A stretch of 64,000 nt of DNA, taken from an uncultured Lachnospira sp. Its GTDB lineage: Bacteria > Bacillota > Clostridia > Lachnospirales > Lachnospiraceae. The DNA lies in NCBI GenBank assembly GCA_946186125.1, contig CAMHLZ010000007.1, positions 1-64,000 on the forward strand. The letters run 5' to 3'. The position numbers and the translations under genes are program-made. A model generated the notes under the pieces. The model had not been told where the DNA came from and did no database searches. It was given only the letters and a program-made list of their open reading frames with translations. Shown piece after piece: positions 62,867 through 64,000 of this stretch (position 1 is its first letter; the number at the start of each line of letters is the position of its first letter).

Positions 62867-64000
62867 ATGAGTGAAGACAATAACATTGGTTTTTTTGAAT
62901 TTGTTTCGAGTGCCTCTAATGAGGGATTCAGATATGTAAATTATGAGACGGGATATGTAATTGCATCTAAAAAATTTCGTGAGCTGCTTGGGATAAAAAG
63001 TGGTGATGAAGGCAACGATATGAAAGTTTTAGAGGCAATTTATCCGGAAGATTTAGAAAAGTTTAAGGATGCATTGCAGACTGCACTGGGTAAAAGGAAA
63101 CAGAATTTTGAAGCAGAATATCGTGTTGGTGACGGTTCAAGATGGATTTTACATAATGTAACTAACAGGTACGACAAAGAAGGTAATGTGGTAGAAAGAT
63201 TTTGTTTTTTCCATGACATTACCGAGGAAAAGAAAAAACAGGCAGATCTGGAATATGTGGCATATTTTGATCCGGATACAGGTGTATACAATAGAAACTA
63301 TTTTATAAAAAGACTCGACAAAGCACTCAAAAAGAATCAAAAGTCTGAATTTAATAAAATACAGGTAATGTACATAAATATTGATAACTATAATGTCGTT
63401 ACCGACAGTATCGGGTTTGAAACCGGTGATGAGTTATTGATAAATTTTGCCAAGCTGCTGACAGAATATTCATCTTCAAGGATTAAAATAGGAAGATTCA
63501 AAAATGATGAATTTGCTATAGCAATATACGATGCTGATAATGAAAATGAAATAATTGACATATATAATGATATTAGTAAAAAAATAGAAAAACCGTTTAA
63601 AATGAGTGACGGAAATGAGGTATATATTTCAATTAGCGTTGGTATAACGACATATCCTAAAGACGGAAATGATGCGTCAGATTTGATAAAATGTGCAGAT
63701 ATAGCCATGTATAATGTTAAAAAGAGCGGTAAGAATTCTATGTGTCTCTTTGAAAAAAGCATGCTTGATGAGTTCATTAAAAATGTCAAGATGGAAAATG
63801 ATTTGAAAGTGGCTGTAGAAAAACTTGATTTTGTATTAAATTATCAGCCACAGTACTATTCAGAAAAGAAAGAATTAAGAGGTGTTGAAGCACTTGTAAG
63901 ATGGAAAATCGATGAAAATCAATATGTTAACCCCGGTGAATTTATCCCTATGGCAGAAAAAAATGGTTGCATTTTGAATATTGGCAAGTGGGTAATAAAG
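62867..64000 (+). CDS. PAS-GGDEF-EAL signalling protein (C terminus outside window)
   Basis: The frame is open from ATG 62867 to the window end (378 codons seen). A PAS/PAC domain (about 5-125, ending FCFFHDITEEKKKQ) is followed by a GGDEF domain in which the catalytic signature is changed to RFKNDEF (K212-N-D-E-F216), so diguanylate cyclase activity is doubtful. An EAL domain then begins, with E341-A-L343 intact in GVEALVRW. It probably degrades or senses cyclic di-GMP. It starts two bases after yfbR. Confidence 0.9.
   Translation, partial: MSEDNNIGFFEFVSSASNEGFRYVNYETGYVIASKKFRELLGIKSGDEGNDMKVLEAIYPEDLEKFKDALQTALGKRKQNFEAEYRVGDGSRWILHNVTNRYDKEGNVVERFCFFHDITEEKKKQADLEYVAYFDPDTGVYNRNYFIKRLDKALKKNQKSEFNKIQVMYINIDNYNVVTDSIGFETGDELLINFAKLLTEYSSSRIKIGRFKNDEFAIAIYDADNENEIIDIYNDISKKIEKPFKMSDGNEVYISISVGITTYPKDGNDASDLIKCADIAMYNVKKSGKNSMCLFEKSMLDEFIKNVKMENDLKVAVEKLDFVLNYQPQYYSEKKELRGVEALVRWKIDENQYVNPGEFIPMAEKNGCILNIGKWVIK

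Overview
This 64 kb window is the chromosome of a low-GC, Gram-positive anaerobe, most likely a Lachnospiraceae member of the Clostridia. The main reasons are a SCIFF peptide next to its radical-SAM maturase and a fused SecDF, an NfnAB-type ferredoxin/NADPH pair, a TIGR04086-type membrane protein, a CIRCE operator at htpG, AT-rich promoters with TTGACA/TATAAT-like boxes, and strong GGAG ribosome binding sites. The genus (for example Lachnospira/Eubacterium eligens-like) is only a guess. No rRNA, CRISPR array, prophage or transposase was seen.

Layout. Positions 1-7.2 kb form an accessory region: a ComEC-like metallo-beta-lactamase-fold protein, a secreted BspA-like leucine-rich repeat protein, a remnant of a second copy of the MBL gene, a HipB/HipA toxin-antitoxin pair with twin palindromic operators, and two tandem AAA-ATPase/PD-(D/E)XK genes with identical ends and a divergent centre. 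Positions 7.3-16.1 kb hold argH, a TetR regulator, glgB, a Nudix protein, a SpoU-type methyltransferase, a trkA-trkH potassium system and a guanine-deaminase-like enzyme. Positions 16.1-25.8 kb hold htpG with a perfect CIRCE, tRNA-Thr(CGT), asd, an anion permease, an ABC-F protein, an M18 aminopeptidase and a second Nudix protein. Positions 25.9-34.5 kb hold lepA-hemW, a small membrane protein, guaB, a cell-wall amidase, pyrBI and a CorC/HlyC-type protein.

Positions 34.6-41.4 kb hold the SCIFF gene, its maturase, secDF, recJ and apt. A hairpin-rich intergenic element (41440-41640) follows. Next comes the most striking gene of the window, a 2-isopropylmalate synthase fused in frame to a C-terminal AraC-type DNA-binding domain (41783-43777). 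A palindrome abuts its probable promoter, so the enzyme may also be a leucine-responsive regulator. Positions 43.8-57.2 kb hold a membrane protein/XRE regulator pair behind a consensus promoter with a 26-bp palindrome, a 1392-residue Ig-like (Big2) surface protein, a zinc-ribbon/TPR/CHB_HEX membrane protein, nfnA-nfnB, rlmH, two zinc-ribbon paralogues (one with three repeats) and a ClC channel. Positions 57.2-64 kb are a signalling block: a CheX-like protein with a CheY-like regulator on the minus strand, then an OmpR-type regulator, a histidine kinase, a VTC-domain protein, a DUF4956 protein, a YfbR-like nucleotidase and a PAS-GGDEF-EAL protein cut by the window end.

All calls come from reading the sequence and remembered family features. 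No database search was run.
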